A DNA stretch of 64,000 nucleotides from Hermatobates lingyangjiaoensis (lineage: Eukaryota > Arthropoda > Insecta > Hemiptera > Hermatobatidae), in contig JAPFBL010000321.1 of the NCBI GenBank assembly GCA_026182355.1, positions 146,001-210,000 on the forward strand, written 5' to 3'. The notes under the pieces are model-generated. The model was not told the origin of the DNA and searched no databases. It was given only the letters and a program-made list of their open reading frames with translations. Positions 33,501 to 36,115 of this stretch are shown piece after piece. The position numbers and the translations under genes are program-made. The stretch's first letter is position 1, and each line of letters starts with the position of its first letter.

Positions 33501-35018
33501 ATTTTACCCTAAAATGAGTAAATAGCATATAATAACTGATTGCATTACCTTAGATCTTAGCTCTTTAAATCGAAACGCGTTGTTTATATGATTACACTTC
33601 TATATGTGGAGACTTGTTCATTAACATTTTACCCTAAAATGAGTAAATACCATATAATAACTGATTGCATTACCTTAGATCTTTGCTCTTTAAATCGAAA
33701 CGCGTTGTTTTTATGATTACACTTCTATATGTTGAGACTTGTTCATTAACATTTTACCCTAAAATGAGTAAATACCATATAATAACTGATTGTATTGCCT
33801 TAGATCTTAGCTCTTTAAATCGTAACGCGTTGTTTTTATGATTACACTTCTATATGTTGAGACTTGTTCATTAACATTTTACCCTAAAATGAATAAATAC
33901 TATATAATAACTGATTGCATTGCCTTAGATCTTAGCTCTTTAAATCGAAACGCGTTGTTTTTATGATTACACTTCTATATGTTGAGACTTGTTCATTAAC
34001 ATTTTACCCTAAAATGAATAAATACTATATAATAACTGATTGCATTGCCTTAGATCTTAGCTCTTTAAATCAAAACGTGTTGTTTTTATGATTACACTTC
34101 TATATGTTGAGACTTGTTCATTAACATTTTACCCTAAAATGAATAAATATTATATAATAACTGATTGCATTGCCATAGATCTTAGCTCTTTAAATCAAAA
34201 CGCGTTGTTTATATGATTACACTTCTATATGTTGAGACTTGTTCATTAACATTTTACCCTAAAATGAGTAAATACTATATAATAACTGATTGCATTACCT
34301 TAGATCTTAGCTCTTTAAATCGAAACGCGTTGTTTATATGATTACACTTCTATATGTGGAGACTTGTTCATTAACATTTTACCCTAAAATGAGTAAATAG
34401 CATATAATAACTGATTGCTTTACCTTAGATCTTAGTTCTTTAAAACTCTTCATTAATGCTAGGGATTATTATTATTTATTGAGGGCGATTGGAGTACTGC
34501 GTCCTTAGAATTATTGTACTTCCACTCCTTCTTTACTTAAAGTACCCCAGTTAGCTTCAACACCTCCAAGAAGCTCAGCACTTTTCCTGGGTCCAATGGT
34601 AAAAGTTCTTCTATAGTTTTGTTGAGTGTTTCGAAGCACCTGCCTCTGTGTACCACAATGGCTTCATAGTCATCTAGTAGAATCAGCACAAATCATCATT
34701 GATAATGCCCATTCTTTGCAGATGACTATTAAGTTTGCACTGACCCTTTGCTAGGGGATTTACAAGGAATACATTTCATACTCAACCAAAAAAAAAAAAA
34801 AACAAGCAAGATGATTTCTTCATAATTCTTTAAGAAATATTAATTTTTTTTTTTAGGTCCAACATAAAGCTAAAATGGCCACCGTGTTTTCTTCATCTTA
34901 TTATTCTGGTATGTCCAATAAAGCAGCCTGTCTTTTGATCCAAGAAGGTAAAATACGATTCATCAACCTCCACACGGCTGAGTACCACAAAGGCTTCCCA
35001 AAGGCGTCAATCGATTAG
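522..35018 (+). CDS. PPP-family Ser/Thr phosphatase with N-terminal EF-hand-like region (14 exons, 5' partial)
   Basis: This gene encodes a metal-dependent serine/threonine phosphatase. Exons lie at 522-620, 1657-1783, 3318-3446, 4152-4271, 5636-5764, 5855-5898, 6807-6920, 7707-7873, 12045-12156, 17036-17273, 27786-27888, 31137-31276, 32486-32663 and 34857-35018. All junctions are GT..AG and the phases agree throughout, giving 619 residues and a TAG stop. Visible residues 78-89 form an EF-hand-like loop (D at 1, G at 6, I at 8, E at 12), and two more degenerate loops follow. The catalytic domain starts near residue 325, with GDLHG (347-351), GDYVDRG (379-385), RGNHE (410-414), HGG (465-467) and RAHE (556-559), so the metal and phosphate ligands are intact. 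PP1's SAPNYCG loop is replaced by SSSYYSG. EF-hands precede the phosphatase domain, whereas in RDGC/PPEF they follow it. The start codon lies left of the window. Activity and Ca2+ regulation are inferred, not shown. Confidence 0.93.
970..1365. repeat. Three copies of a dispersed palindromic repeat (family R1), alternating orientation
   Basis: Direct (about 975-1098), inverted (about 1130-1255) and direct (1277-1362) copies share two blocks. One contains CTGACGAAG, then CCGCTTGTT and GGTTGAAAGATC. The other contains TGATCATTGATTGTTATTTCACG. The same unit recurs near 8.2, 24.3, 35.1, 39.7, 42.7, 51.4, 58.7 and 63.9 kb. It has no coding potential. Confidence 0.8.
1657..1783 (+). CDS. Phosphatase exon 2
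   Basis: A pyrimidine-rich acceptor ends in ctgaag before 1657 and the donor gtatat follows 1783. The same frame is closed by a TAA at 1632-1634, so the exon must start after it. Phase 1 in and phase 2 out match the neighbours. The encoded residues (EELVRAFLSACQPHLLMN and onward) are helix-like, ending just before the first EF-hand-like loop. Confidence 0.82.
1865..1933 (+). repeat. Decayed terminal repeat of the TATAGTAAAG transposon family
   Basis: The sequence ctggagtgg, then ttactttaccataagtg, resembles the terminal repeats at 36118-36160 and 22301-22343. No second end was found nearby, so it is a fragment. Confidence 0.4.
2142..2188. repeat. (TA)n microsatellite
   Basis: This is a TA dinucleotide run. 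Comparable runs occur at about 3105-3141, 8262-8317, 8717-8757, 10313-10340, 17331-17371, 25134-25157, 25278-25328, 30469-30501, 46424-46441, 46712-46774, 51325-51361, 51577-51608, 58578-58603, 58738-58767 and 63841-63879. Nearly all abut the palindromic repeats. Confidence 0.9.
2606..2632 (-). other. Hammerhead-like core motif (minus strand)
   Basis: Read on the minus strand: CTGATGA, then a GAATG/CATTC hairpin, then GAAACATG. This is one of more than 20 copies of the CTGANGA-hairpin-GAAA pattern. It belongs to a repeat with a (TA)n tract upstream. Confidence 0.4.
2962..3057 (-). pseudogene. Penelope-like element ORF, C-terminal remnant
   Basis: On the minus strand this translates to KVTLRASEEALISLLGG, then PGLNLNR and a stop. 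It matches the remnants at 9869-9981 (+) and 62853-62949 (+), which share the NNVTLRxSEEAYICLL and PGLNLNR blocks. The pattern and its position before a hammerhead-like 3' region fit the endonuclease end of a Penelope-like retroelement. Family assignment is by recall of the motif pattern only. Confidence 0.6.
3318..3446 (+). CDS. Phosphatase exon 3 (EF-hand-like loop)
   Basis: The acceptor gtttcag precedes 3318 and a GT donor follows 3446. The exon encodes an EF-hand-like loop, D-V-T-N-R-G-T-I-T-P-L-E, followed by helix F. Its last 56 bases and the first 34 bases of the intron are tandemly duplicated (next copy 3481-3570), which creates a second in-frame donor at 3537. Confidence 0.88.
3391..3570 (+). 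repeat. 90-bp tandem duplication of exon 3 tail plus 5' splice site
   Basis: Bases 3391-3480 (56 bp of exon 3 and 34 bp of intron) are repeated at 3481-3570 with a few substitutions. The unit is 30 codons long and has no stop, so use of the second donor (GT at 3537) would insert 30 residues and keep the frame. The insert would repeat the SQPAAVEAQSKYIFR segment. Confidence 0.92.
3640..3800. repeat. Penelope-like terminal fragment with small inverted repeat
   Basis: The text aggtccaacggactttt, then agatagcacacagatag, then ttcgaccatcgtcgtcatcagg, recurs at 24.4 and 46.2 kb. The minus strand carries the CTGATGA...GTCGAAA motif. A small hairpin is built on gaagagtcccgcaggaaggc and its complement. 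Confidence 0.65.
4152..4271 (+). CDS. Phosphatase exon 4 (degenerate second EF-hand-like loop)
   Basis: The acceptor gattcaag precedes 4152 and the strong donor gtaagt follows 4271. The encoded segment starts RYYDISKKS. A 12-residue loop can be drawn from the D, but position 6 is S instead of G, so Ca2+ binding here is doubtful. The phase is 2 at both junctions. A minus-strand SINE lies about 115 bp downstream in the next intron. Confidence 0.85.
4388..4690 (-). mobile_element. tRNA-derived SINE
   Basis: The minus strand shows a tRNA-like head with A box (TTAGCACAGTGG) and B box (GGTTCGATACC), then the body TTTTTTCACTCGGGAGG, AAATAAATCTGAG, GGACGTTATGCC, and the tail CTCAAAATTTAGG-type end. 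The same unit occurs seven times in the window. It lies in intron 4 of the phosphatase, opposite to the gene. Confidence 0.85.
4930..5460. repeat. Penelope-like termini with three tandem units of about 105-115 bp
   Basis: The block aaacaagcgtttccaacac, ttcgtgttcatcttcagg starts at about 5008, 5113 and 5228, each followed by gtaaacttcgaaatggac. The minus strand reads CTGAAGA, a hairpin, GGAAACG. The flanking ggtaaatagac and gtaatt-type sequence matches other Penelope-like ends in the window (23.5, 27.6, 33.1 and 50.1 kb). Confidence 0.7.
5636..5764 (+). CDS. Phosphatase exon 5
   Basis: The acceptor tatttcag and donor gtaagt bound this exon, with matching phases (2 in, 2 out). The encoded DTELQMNADIPLNQF resembles a third, degenerate EF-hand loop followed by a helix, with Lys-rich sequence towards the end. 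Confidence 0.85.
5855..5898 (+). CDS. Phosphatase exon 6 (short linker exon)
   Basis: This 44-bp exon is separated from exon 5 by the gene's shortest intron (90 bp). The acceptor has a run of T before the AG and the donor is gtatga. It encodes a basic, Ser/Thr-rich linker (GEIVREPRASTSNA) joining the EF-hand-like part to the rest. Confidence 0.78.
6239..6748 (+). mobile_element. hAT transposon remnant with 8-bp target-site duplication
   Basis: The terminal inverted repeats are CAGGGTTGTCC at the left and a matching ACAACCCTG at the right, with GCGGCC/GGCCGC-rich subterminal blocks. Flanking 8-mers GTGTAGAG (6231-6238) and GTATAGAG (6749-6756) differ at one base. It carries the C-terminal part of a hAT transposase. 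It sits in phosphatase intron 6. Confidence 0.93.
6348..6512 (+). pseudogene. hAT transposase C-terminal (dimerisation domain) remnant
   Basis: The frame reads CEAAFSAMKSIKSKERNLL, then SLEACLRLALTSVD and HAHLSH with a stop at 6510-6512. The E-x-x-FS-x-M...K...R...L pattern followed by LExCLRLA is typical of the hAT C-terminal dimerisation region. The rest of the transposase is missing, so it is non-autonomous. Confidence 0.85.
6807..6920 (+). CDS. Phosphatase exon 7
   Basis: The acceptor gattccag precedes 6807, 50 bp after the right target-site duplication of an upstream hAT element, and a GT donor follows 6920. The exon encodes linker plus a hydrophobic stretch (HHVITVGIGGLIEVDTMDRL). The phase is 1 at both ends. 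No family was recognised for this segment. Confidence 0.82.
7210..7300 (+). repeat. Penelope-like terminal fragment with hammerhead-like motif
   Basis: It contains CTGATGACGACGGATGTCGA, then AATATCGAAGTGAGTTC, next to a (TA)n run. The inverse copy lies at 25150-25260. It is non-coding. Confidence 0.6.
7380..7640. repeat. Imperfect inverted repeat with hammerhead-like motif
   Basis: The arms around agacaagggacaa, cagagtaaag pair with ctttactctg, ttgtccct about 200 bp away. The right arm contains CTGATGAACGTTCAACCGAA. It lies in intron 7, 67 bp upstream of exon 8. Confidence 0.65.
7707..7873 (+). CDS. Phosphatase exon 8 (linker before catalytic domain)
   Basis: The acceptor cgttttcag precedes 7707 and the donor gttact, a weak match, follows 7873. 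The exon encodes a polar segment ending FTWEK in phase 0, which joins directly to exon 9. A Helitron begins 25 bp after the donor, at 7899. Confidence 0.82.
8170..8495. repeat. R1 fragment, (TA)n run and 58-bp-arm inverted repeat
   Basis: An R1 piece (8175-8260) is followed by about 55 bp of TA, then an inverted repeat. Its left arm (about 8317-8374, ttaaaagtaatgcccaattt) pairs with its right arm (about 8438-8495). It is nested in the Helitron. Confidence 0.8.
8560..8697. repeat. Inverted repeat enclosing CTGAGGA...GAAACG motif
   Basis: Short arms ctcggagtttggtca and tgaccaaactccgag enclose CCTGAGGATGTCTT, AAAATAAAGACGAAACGTTGG (8617-8651). The GTCTT/AAGAC hairpin and GAAACGTT are clear. Confidence 0.75.
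8757..8942. repeat. Inverted repeat with CTGAAGA...GAAA motif
   Basis: The arms caatgtacataaagaaacat and atgtttatttatgtacattg, with about 40 bp more of pairing, enclose CCTGAAGACGGTTCAACCGA and AAATTAG. It is flanked by a (TA)n run. Confidence 0.8.
9139..9210 (+). pseudogene. Penelope-like ORF, N-terminal-side fragment
   Basis: It reads IARRLESVNKKVLNAETANI, then FNNI. It is similar to RRLDSERIESLSLKIVNAET at 26.07 kb. Both copies pair a basic RRL start with VNAETA. I attribute them to the leading part of a Penelope-like ORF from context. The assignment is tentative. Confidence 0.35.
9869..9981 (+). pseudogene. Penelope-like element ORF end (endonuclease C-terminus)
   Basis: The frame runs QILKQIPESNNNVTLRDSEE, then AYICLLDARSSPGLNLNR and a TAA at 9979-9981. 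Upstream in frame, AIHANSHGLSFNDCF has the H...H...F.D spacing seen before the end of GIY-YIG domains in Penelope-like elements. A mirror copy is encoded on the minus strand of the left arm. Confidence 0.65.
10234..10255 (+). other. Hammerhead-like core motif in Penelope-like 3' region
   Basis: CTGATGA, then hairpin GAC-GATG-GTC, then GAAA followed by TATC. In hammerhead terms the bases after GAAA fit a minimal helix III with an ATC cleavage triplet. One extra base sits between CTGATGA and the hairpin, so it is not a strict match. Confidence 0.45.
12045..12156 (+). CDS. Phosphatase exon 9 (start of catalytic domain; founder of the 127-bp array)
   Basis: A strong acceptor (T-rich tract, then tcag) precedes 12045 and the donor gtaata follows 12156. 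Phase 0 in and phase 1 out match exons 8 and 10. It encodes the N-terminal catalytic segment: IQVEQILRNEPRMVP, then CYVL, with the next Gly completed by exon 10 to give GDLHG. This corresponds to the region just before the first metal-binding motif in PP1. Immediately downstream the exon's 3' part and its donor recur 32 more times, but only this copy has an acceptor. Confidence 0.88.
12045..16261 (+). repeat. 127-bp tandem array: 33 copies of phosphatase exon 9 with its 5' splice site
   Basis: Donor sites (cttg/gtaata) recur at 12157, 12284 and so on to 16221, exactly 127 bp apart with no indels (32 steps). Each unit holds about 102 bp of exon 9 and 25 bp derived from the intron start. Only the first unit has the acceptor and the coding join. 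Every later unit has TAA in the exon frame just before the exonic part. The block 12426-14203 (14 monomers, 1778 bp) is repeated at 14204-15981 with the same monomer variants. The short reading frames inside the array are repeat shadows, not genes. Confidence 0.95.
16258..16945 (+). repeat. Degenerate 77-82-bp tandem repeat (about 9 copies)
   Basis: Units begin gtaggtcaaacagattgtag and continue through ttgacttta, atgtccatatgaa and cttattttggaag. Starts lie at about 16258, 16335, 16412, 16489, 16571, 16649, 16723, 16801 and 16880. It abuts the 127-bp array but has no sequence in common with it. Confidence 0.88.
17036..17273 (+). CDS. Phosphatase exon 10 (GDLHG, GDYVDRG and RGNHE motifs)
   Basis: The acceptor tttttctag precedes 17036 and the donor gtaagt follows 17273. 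This is the catalytic core exon. It carries GDLHG (GDIHG in PP1), GDYVDRG and RGNHE, which supply the metal-ligand Asp, His, Asp and Asn and the catalytic His/Asp pair of PPP enzymes. Confidence 0.97.
17390..17545 (+). repeat. Penelope-like terminal fragment with hammerhead-like motif
   Basis: It contains CTGAGGACGACCGCCATTAC and GGTTGAAATATTG (17452-17483). The hairpin is ACCG/CGGT, and GAAATATT fits the NUH pattern. It is flanked by TA runs. Confidence 0.55.
17585..18148. repeat. 0.56-kb inverted repeat (arms about 220 bp)
   Basis: The left arm starts caaggggttcttgaggattt and is matched by aaatcctcaagaaccccttg at the right end, with about 88-95% pairing. The spacer is about 113 bp. The right arm contains gcGAAACGTCGGC. 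It lies in phosphatase intron 10. Confidence 0.9.
18190..18495. repeat. Inverted repeat related to 39.2-39.6 kb
   Basis: The arms aaaactggatgtctgtttcc and ggaaacagacatccagtttt pair about 230 bp apart. The centre holds GCTGAAGATGGTGGATGTAA, CACCAAAACATG, a variant of the recurring motif. Outer ends read ttggtagcagtccttctt. Confidence 0.8.
18700..19600. repeat. Dispersed repeat, inverted copy of 36480-37600
   Basis: Scattered blocks match the reverse complement of 36.5-37.6 kb: acggcttatt, tgagtgaatccactg, gaatggactctttcc, tatccagttttt and aatagttcatat. Both copies are decayed. In the 37-kb copy the minus strand keeps a 93-residue frame, and this copy is more broken. The family is not identified. 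Confidence 0.55.
19742..22045. repeat. Large inverted repeat (arms about 600-690 bp, spacer about 1 kb)
   Basis: The left arm (19742-20345) pairs with the right arm (21350-22045). Diagnostic pairs are gacaaggtgactttttgctt with its complement near 21560, and ataagagtggatagtctaag with its complement near 21400. The right arm has an extra A/T-rich insertion of about 70 bp. A weakly coding-like frame is shared by both arms (minus strand at left: LCLEEVETLDHIISVFEAII), broken in the right arm. Confidence 0.88.
21195..22343. mobile_element. TIR element of about 1.15 kb (TATAGTAAAG family)
   Basis: The left end (tgcactcaattttactataag) and the reverse complement of the right end (ctttactataagtaaa, with tggagtggcctcaactca outside it) form imperfect 40-bp terminal inverted repeats. 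The same ends occur at 36118 and, partly, 1875. The transposase type is not recognised. Confidence 0.55.
22350..23450. other. Intron 10 sequence without recognised feature
   Basis: AT-rich with short frames only. A 64-residue frame at 23061-23255 shows no family signature or splice support. Confidence 0.5.
23455..23800. repeat. Penelope-like inverted repeat
   Basis: The arms cacatataaaaatttaatgg, tataaacaacgcg (23521-23560) pair with 23742-23793. The minus strand reads CTGAGGA, hairpin GAACAC-TAC-GTGTTC, GAAACGCG. The flank gtatttactcattatagggt matches other ends of this family. Confidence 0.75.
24270..24605. repeat. R1 inverted pair followed by Penelope-like inverted repeat
   Basis: The bases tgatcaaaccacaataagaa at 24283 pair with 24330-24360 (R1). 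At 24405-24605, agatagcacacagatagaca and its complement enclose gtcgtcatcaggaggtgaag. A second copy of the latter is at 46.2 kb. Confidence 0.75.
25120..25330 (-). repeat. Penelope-like terminal fragment between (TA)n runs
   Basis: The minus strand reads CGATGACGACGGATGTCGAA, ATATCGAAGTGAGTTCTG, matching 7.21 kb but with CTGATGA mutated to CCGATGA. TA runs lie on both sides. Confidence 0.6.
25490..26030 (+). repeat. AT-rich degenerate tandem region upstream of a Penelope-like ORF fragment
   Basis: Words such as ctttctttcaactctttta, ttcttgttcttt and tacctattaatct recur every 150-200 bp. It may be the 5' region of the element whose ORF piece follows at 26041. Confidence 0.45.
26041..26190 (+). 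pseudogene. Penelope-like ORF, N-terminal-side fragment
   Basis: It reads SVSRRLDSERIESLSLKIVN, AETAVNFNDTCLKEDLLP. The RRL...K...F...C....L.P spacing is reminiscent of the start of Penelope-like ORFs, and it matches 9139-9210. The assignment is tentative. Confidence 0.4.
26220..27360. other. Intron 10 sequence without recognised feature
   Basis: Very AT-rich and non-repetitive by eye, with no frame of interest. Confidence 0.5.
27365..27610. repeat. Penelope-like ends with two opposed hammerhead-like motifs
   Basis: The minus-strand motif at about 27385-27413 (CTGATGATGAACACAAAGTG, TTTGAAACGCG) faces the plus-strand motif at 27478-27504 (CTGACGATGAGCACAAAGAG, TTCGAAACTC). The tail cccagtatgtgtaaatactg and ttgcacaac follows. 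It ends about 180 bp before exon 11. Confidence 0.7.
27786..27888 (+). CDS. Phosphatase exon 11
   Basis: The acceptor attacag precedes 27786 and the donor gtgagc follows 27888. It encodes NECLKKFGKEFGQDVWKAIN followed by FDSMPVAALIDNS. This matches the PPP segment between RGNHE and the HGG motif. A degraded copy of this exon lies at 44589-44690. Confidence 0.93.
27943..28995 (+). mobile_element. tRNA-derived SINE split by about 0.7 kb of other sequence
   Basis: The head (GGTTAGCACAGTTGTTAACG, B box GGTTCGATACC) starts 54 bp after exon 11. The 3' part (ggtactcgttaaagatccc to cacaaagggccc) ends near 28995. Between them, 28380-28740 contains two loose tandem units of about 230 bp with ggtactcgatattccctta, ggacatataaata and ctcaaggtact. 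The inserted part was not identified. Confidence 0.75.
29876..30000 (+). mobile_element. Truncated tRNA-derived SINE
   Basis: The tRNA-like head TTAGCTCAGATGTTAGCGTA with B box GGTTCGATCCC is followed by only a short body (ccctgaatatattcactt). Confidence 0.8.
30045..30290 (+). mobile_element. tRNA-derived SINE
   Basis: The A box (TTAGCTCAGTGG), B-box region (GGTTCTATCCC), TTTATTCACGTGGGAGG, GGACGTTAAGCC and the tail caaaatttaggactccc are present in full order. It is about 45 bp downstream of the truncated copy and in the same orientation. Confidence 0.88.
30469..30630. repeat. (TA)n run and short inverted repeat
   Basis: The arms acatgttttgttgaatgacc, tttgtactgtggcatg pair with 30590-30627. 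The outer flank aaggattgccccccaaattt resembles 8.5 kb. Confidence 0.85.
30660..30830 (-). repeat. Penelope-like 3' fragment with hammerhead-like motif
   Basis: The minus strand carries CTGATGACGACGATGGTCGA and AATATCGATGTG, as in 10.23 kb, next to a small hairpin of gaagagtcccgcaggaaggc. Confidence 0.7.
31137..31276 (+). CDS. Phosphatase exon 12 (HGG motif)
   Basis: The acceptor ttgcag precedes 31137 and a GT donor follows 31276. It encodes LFCCHGG, containing a metal-binding His, then a Pro-rich stretch (GVPPPWLCPN) where PP1 has GLSPDL, then AWELLWNDPVR, which aligns with the PP1 LLWSDP region. The Pro-rich stretch makes it unlike PP1, PP2A and PP2B. Confidence 0.94.
31300..32480. other. 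Intron 12: poly-G element and low-complexity sequence
   Basis: A G14 run with cacccggg/gtgacacgtgccaggg (31530-31600) is the reverse of the poly-C elements at 48.0-48.5 kb. A second G run lies at 31767-31776 and a TC-rich stretch at 31795-31960. No exon was recognised. Confidence 0.6.
32486..32663 (+). CDS. Phosphatase exon 13 (RAHE motif)
   Basis: The acceptor ttttcag precedes 32486 and a GT donor follows 32663 at phase 0. It encodes KRRGTAHMFN, equivalent to the PP1 RGVSFTFG segment, then LLRAHEVV, holding the last metal-ligand His. PP1 has RAHQ at this place. Confidence 0.94.
32740..33460 (+). repeat. Two Penelope-like ends in intron 13
   Basis: CTGATGATGAACACAAAGTG, TTCGAAACGCGTTG (32957-32989) and CTGAAGAAGAACACTACGTG, TTCGAAATTCGTTG (33302-33335) are each followed by sequence with gtaaataccacacaa and ggattg.acaacta. 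These are non-coding retroelement ends. Confidence 0.7.
33465..34440 (+). repeat. About 123-bp tandem repeat (8 copies) in intron 13
   Basis: Each unit contains cttctatatgtggagacttg, ttcattaacattttacccta, ataataactgattgcatt and tcgaaacgcgttgttt. The block gaaacgcgttgttt is the 3' flank of the hammerhead-like motif at 33.3 kb, so the array grew from a Penelope-like end but without the CTGANGA part. Confidence 0.92.
34857..35018 (+). CDS. Phosphatase exon 14 (terminal exon)
   Basis: A long T tract and AG precede 34857. The exon encodes the last catalytic strands (TVFSSSYYSGMSNKAACLLI), then a short tail ending KASID and TAG at 35016-35018. PP1's SAPNYCG inhibitor-binding loop is altered to SSSYYSG, so inhibitor sensitivity may differ (inference). 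Confidence 0.93.
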   Translation, partial: VQHKAKMATVFSSSYYSGMSNKAACLLIQEGKIRFINLHTAEYHKGFPKASID

Positions 35019-35022
35019 CCTA

Positions 35023-35028
35023 AATAAA
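35023..35028 (+). promoter_or_regulatory. Poly(A) signal AATAAA of the phosphatase gene
   Basis: AATAAA starts four bases after the stop codon and is followed by a T-rich stretch. If it is used, the 3' UTR would be only about 20-40 nt. A dispersed palindromic repeat begins at about 35092, just beyond. Confidence 0.6.
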
Positions 35029-35091
35029 CTTGTTATTTCTTGTTTTCTTATAACTTTCATTAAAACTTCAACAGTTTAGGCACAGGAAATA

Positions 35092-35216
35092 TAAAAAGAT
35101 TTCACATAAATACGTGAAATAACAATCAATGATCAAACCACAATAAGAAATGGGAAAACAAGACTAAGATCTTTCAACCGTAACAAGCGGTCTTCGTCAG
35201 AGTCAAAAACCCAACT
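35092..35216 (-). repeat. R1 dispersed repeat, 74 bp after the phosphatase stop codon
   Basis: Inverted orientation: tttcacataaatacgtgaaa, taacaatcaatgatcaaac, cgtaacaagcggtcttcgtc. It could supply transcription-end or hairpin sequence downstream of the gene, but nothing shows this. Confidence 0.8.
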
Positions 35217-35419
35217 CACTCACTGATACAATACAATAGACTGATCTATCAGCATAACTCTAAAATTACGAACAGTATTTTTTGATTTCCTTATATTGAA
35301 ACAGCCATCAATTACAAATTTTGAGGGCACATCTTCAATTTACTATAAAAATAATACTTATAAATCCTGAAACAATTGTAAATATCAGGAAATTATACAG
35401 TAATAATTTTTCCTGAGAT

Positions 35420-35680
35420 ATATTACTTTACTATAAGTAAAATATAGTGATCGTGAAAAACTTTGATCTCGAGATTTTGACGGAATTATATGTTTTGAGG
35501 TCACAAAAGTCGTTTTATGAAGTTTTATCAATGATGTCTGTGTGTATGTGTGAGTTTGTGGGTGGGTGGGTGAGTGTGTTAGCATTGCTTGTTACCTCGC
35601 TACGGTTCAGAATATTTGATGGATCAAGTTGATATGTGTGTGTGTGTGCGTGTGTGTGCGTAACATTTGTAAAAAAAATA
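35420..35680 (-). repeat. Family T repeat, inverted relative to 37769-38136
   Basis: It starts with tttactataagtaaaatata, then gtgatcgtgaaaaactttga. It includes gtgggtgggtgggtgag and ends near a GT-rich run. Together with 37769-38136 it forms an outward-facing pair about 2.1 kb apart. Confidence 0.8.
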
Positions 35681-36115
35681 ATGGATTACTTTCTTTGAAG
35701 TCTTTTCGATGCATAACTTTTTAGATGTTTAGAGATAAAAAAAATAGATATTCTCACTTTCTTTTAAATAAAATATATTTTTTTTTATTTTCAAGTTTTA
35801 TAGGAATATTTATCATAGTATCGTCATTGAAACACTGAGGATCGTAAAAAGGAGTAAAAGAGTAAAATTGGCTTTTCAATGATGGTATATAGGAATCATT
35901 ATTCAAAATGCTTGGATCAATTTACTCCAGTTCTATAGTTATTTAAAAAAAAATATTCCTTTTACTTTTTTTCATCTTTTATTTTAAGTAAAATTTTCGT
36001 TTAAATTTTGCTCTAAACTTGTTTTTCGTCTACCTCAGGGATCTTCAACTTTTTATACATCGCGATCCATTTTTGACACCAAAATTTATTTGCGACCCTT
36101 TAGTGAGAACAAAAA

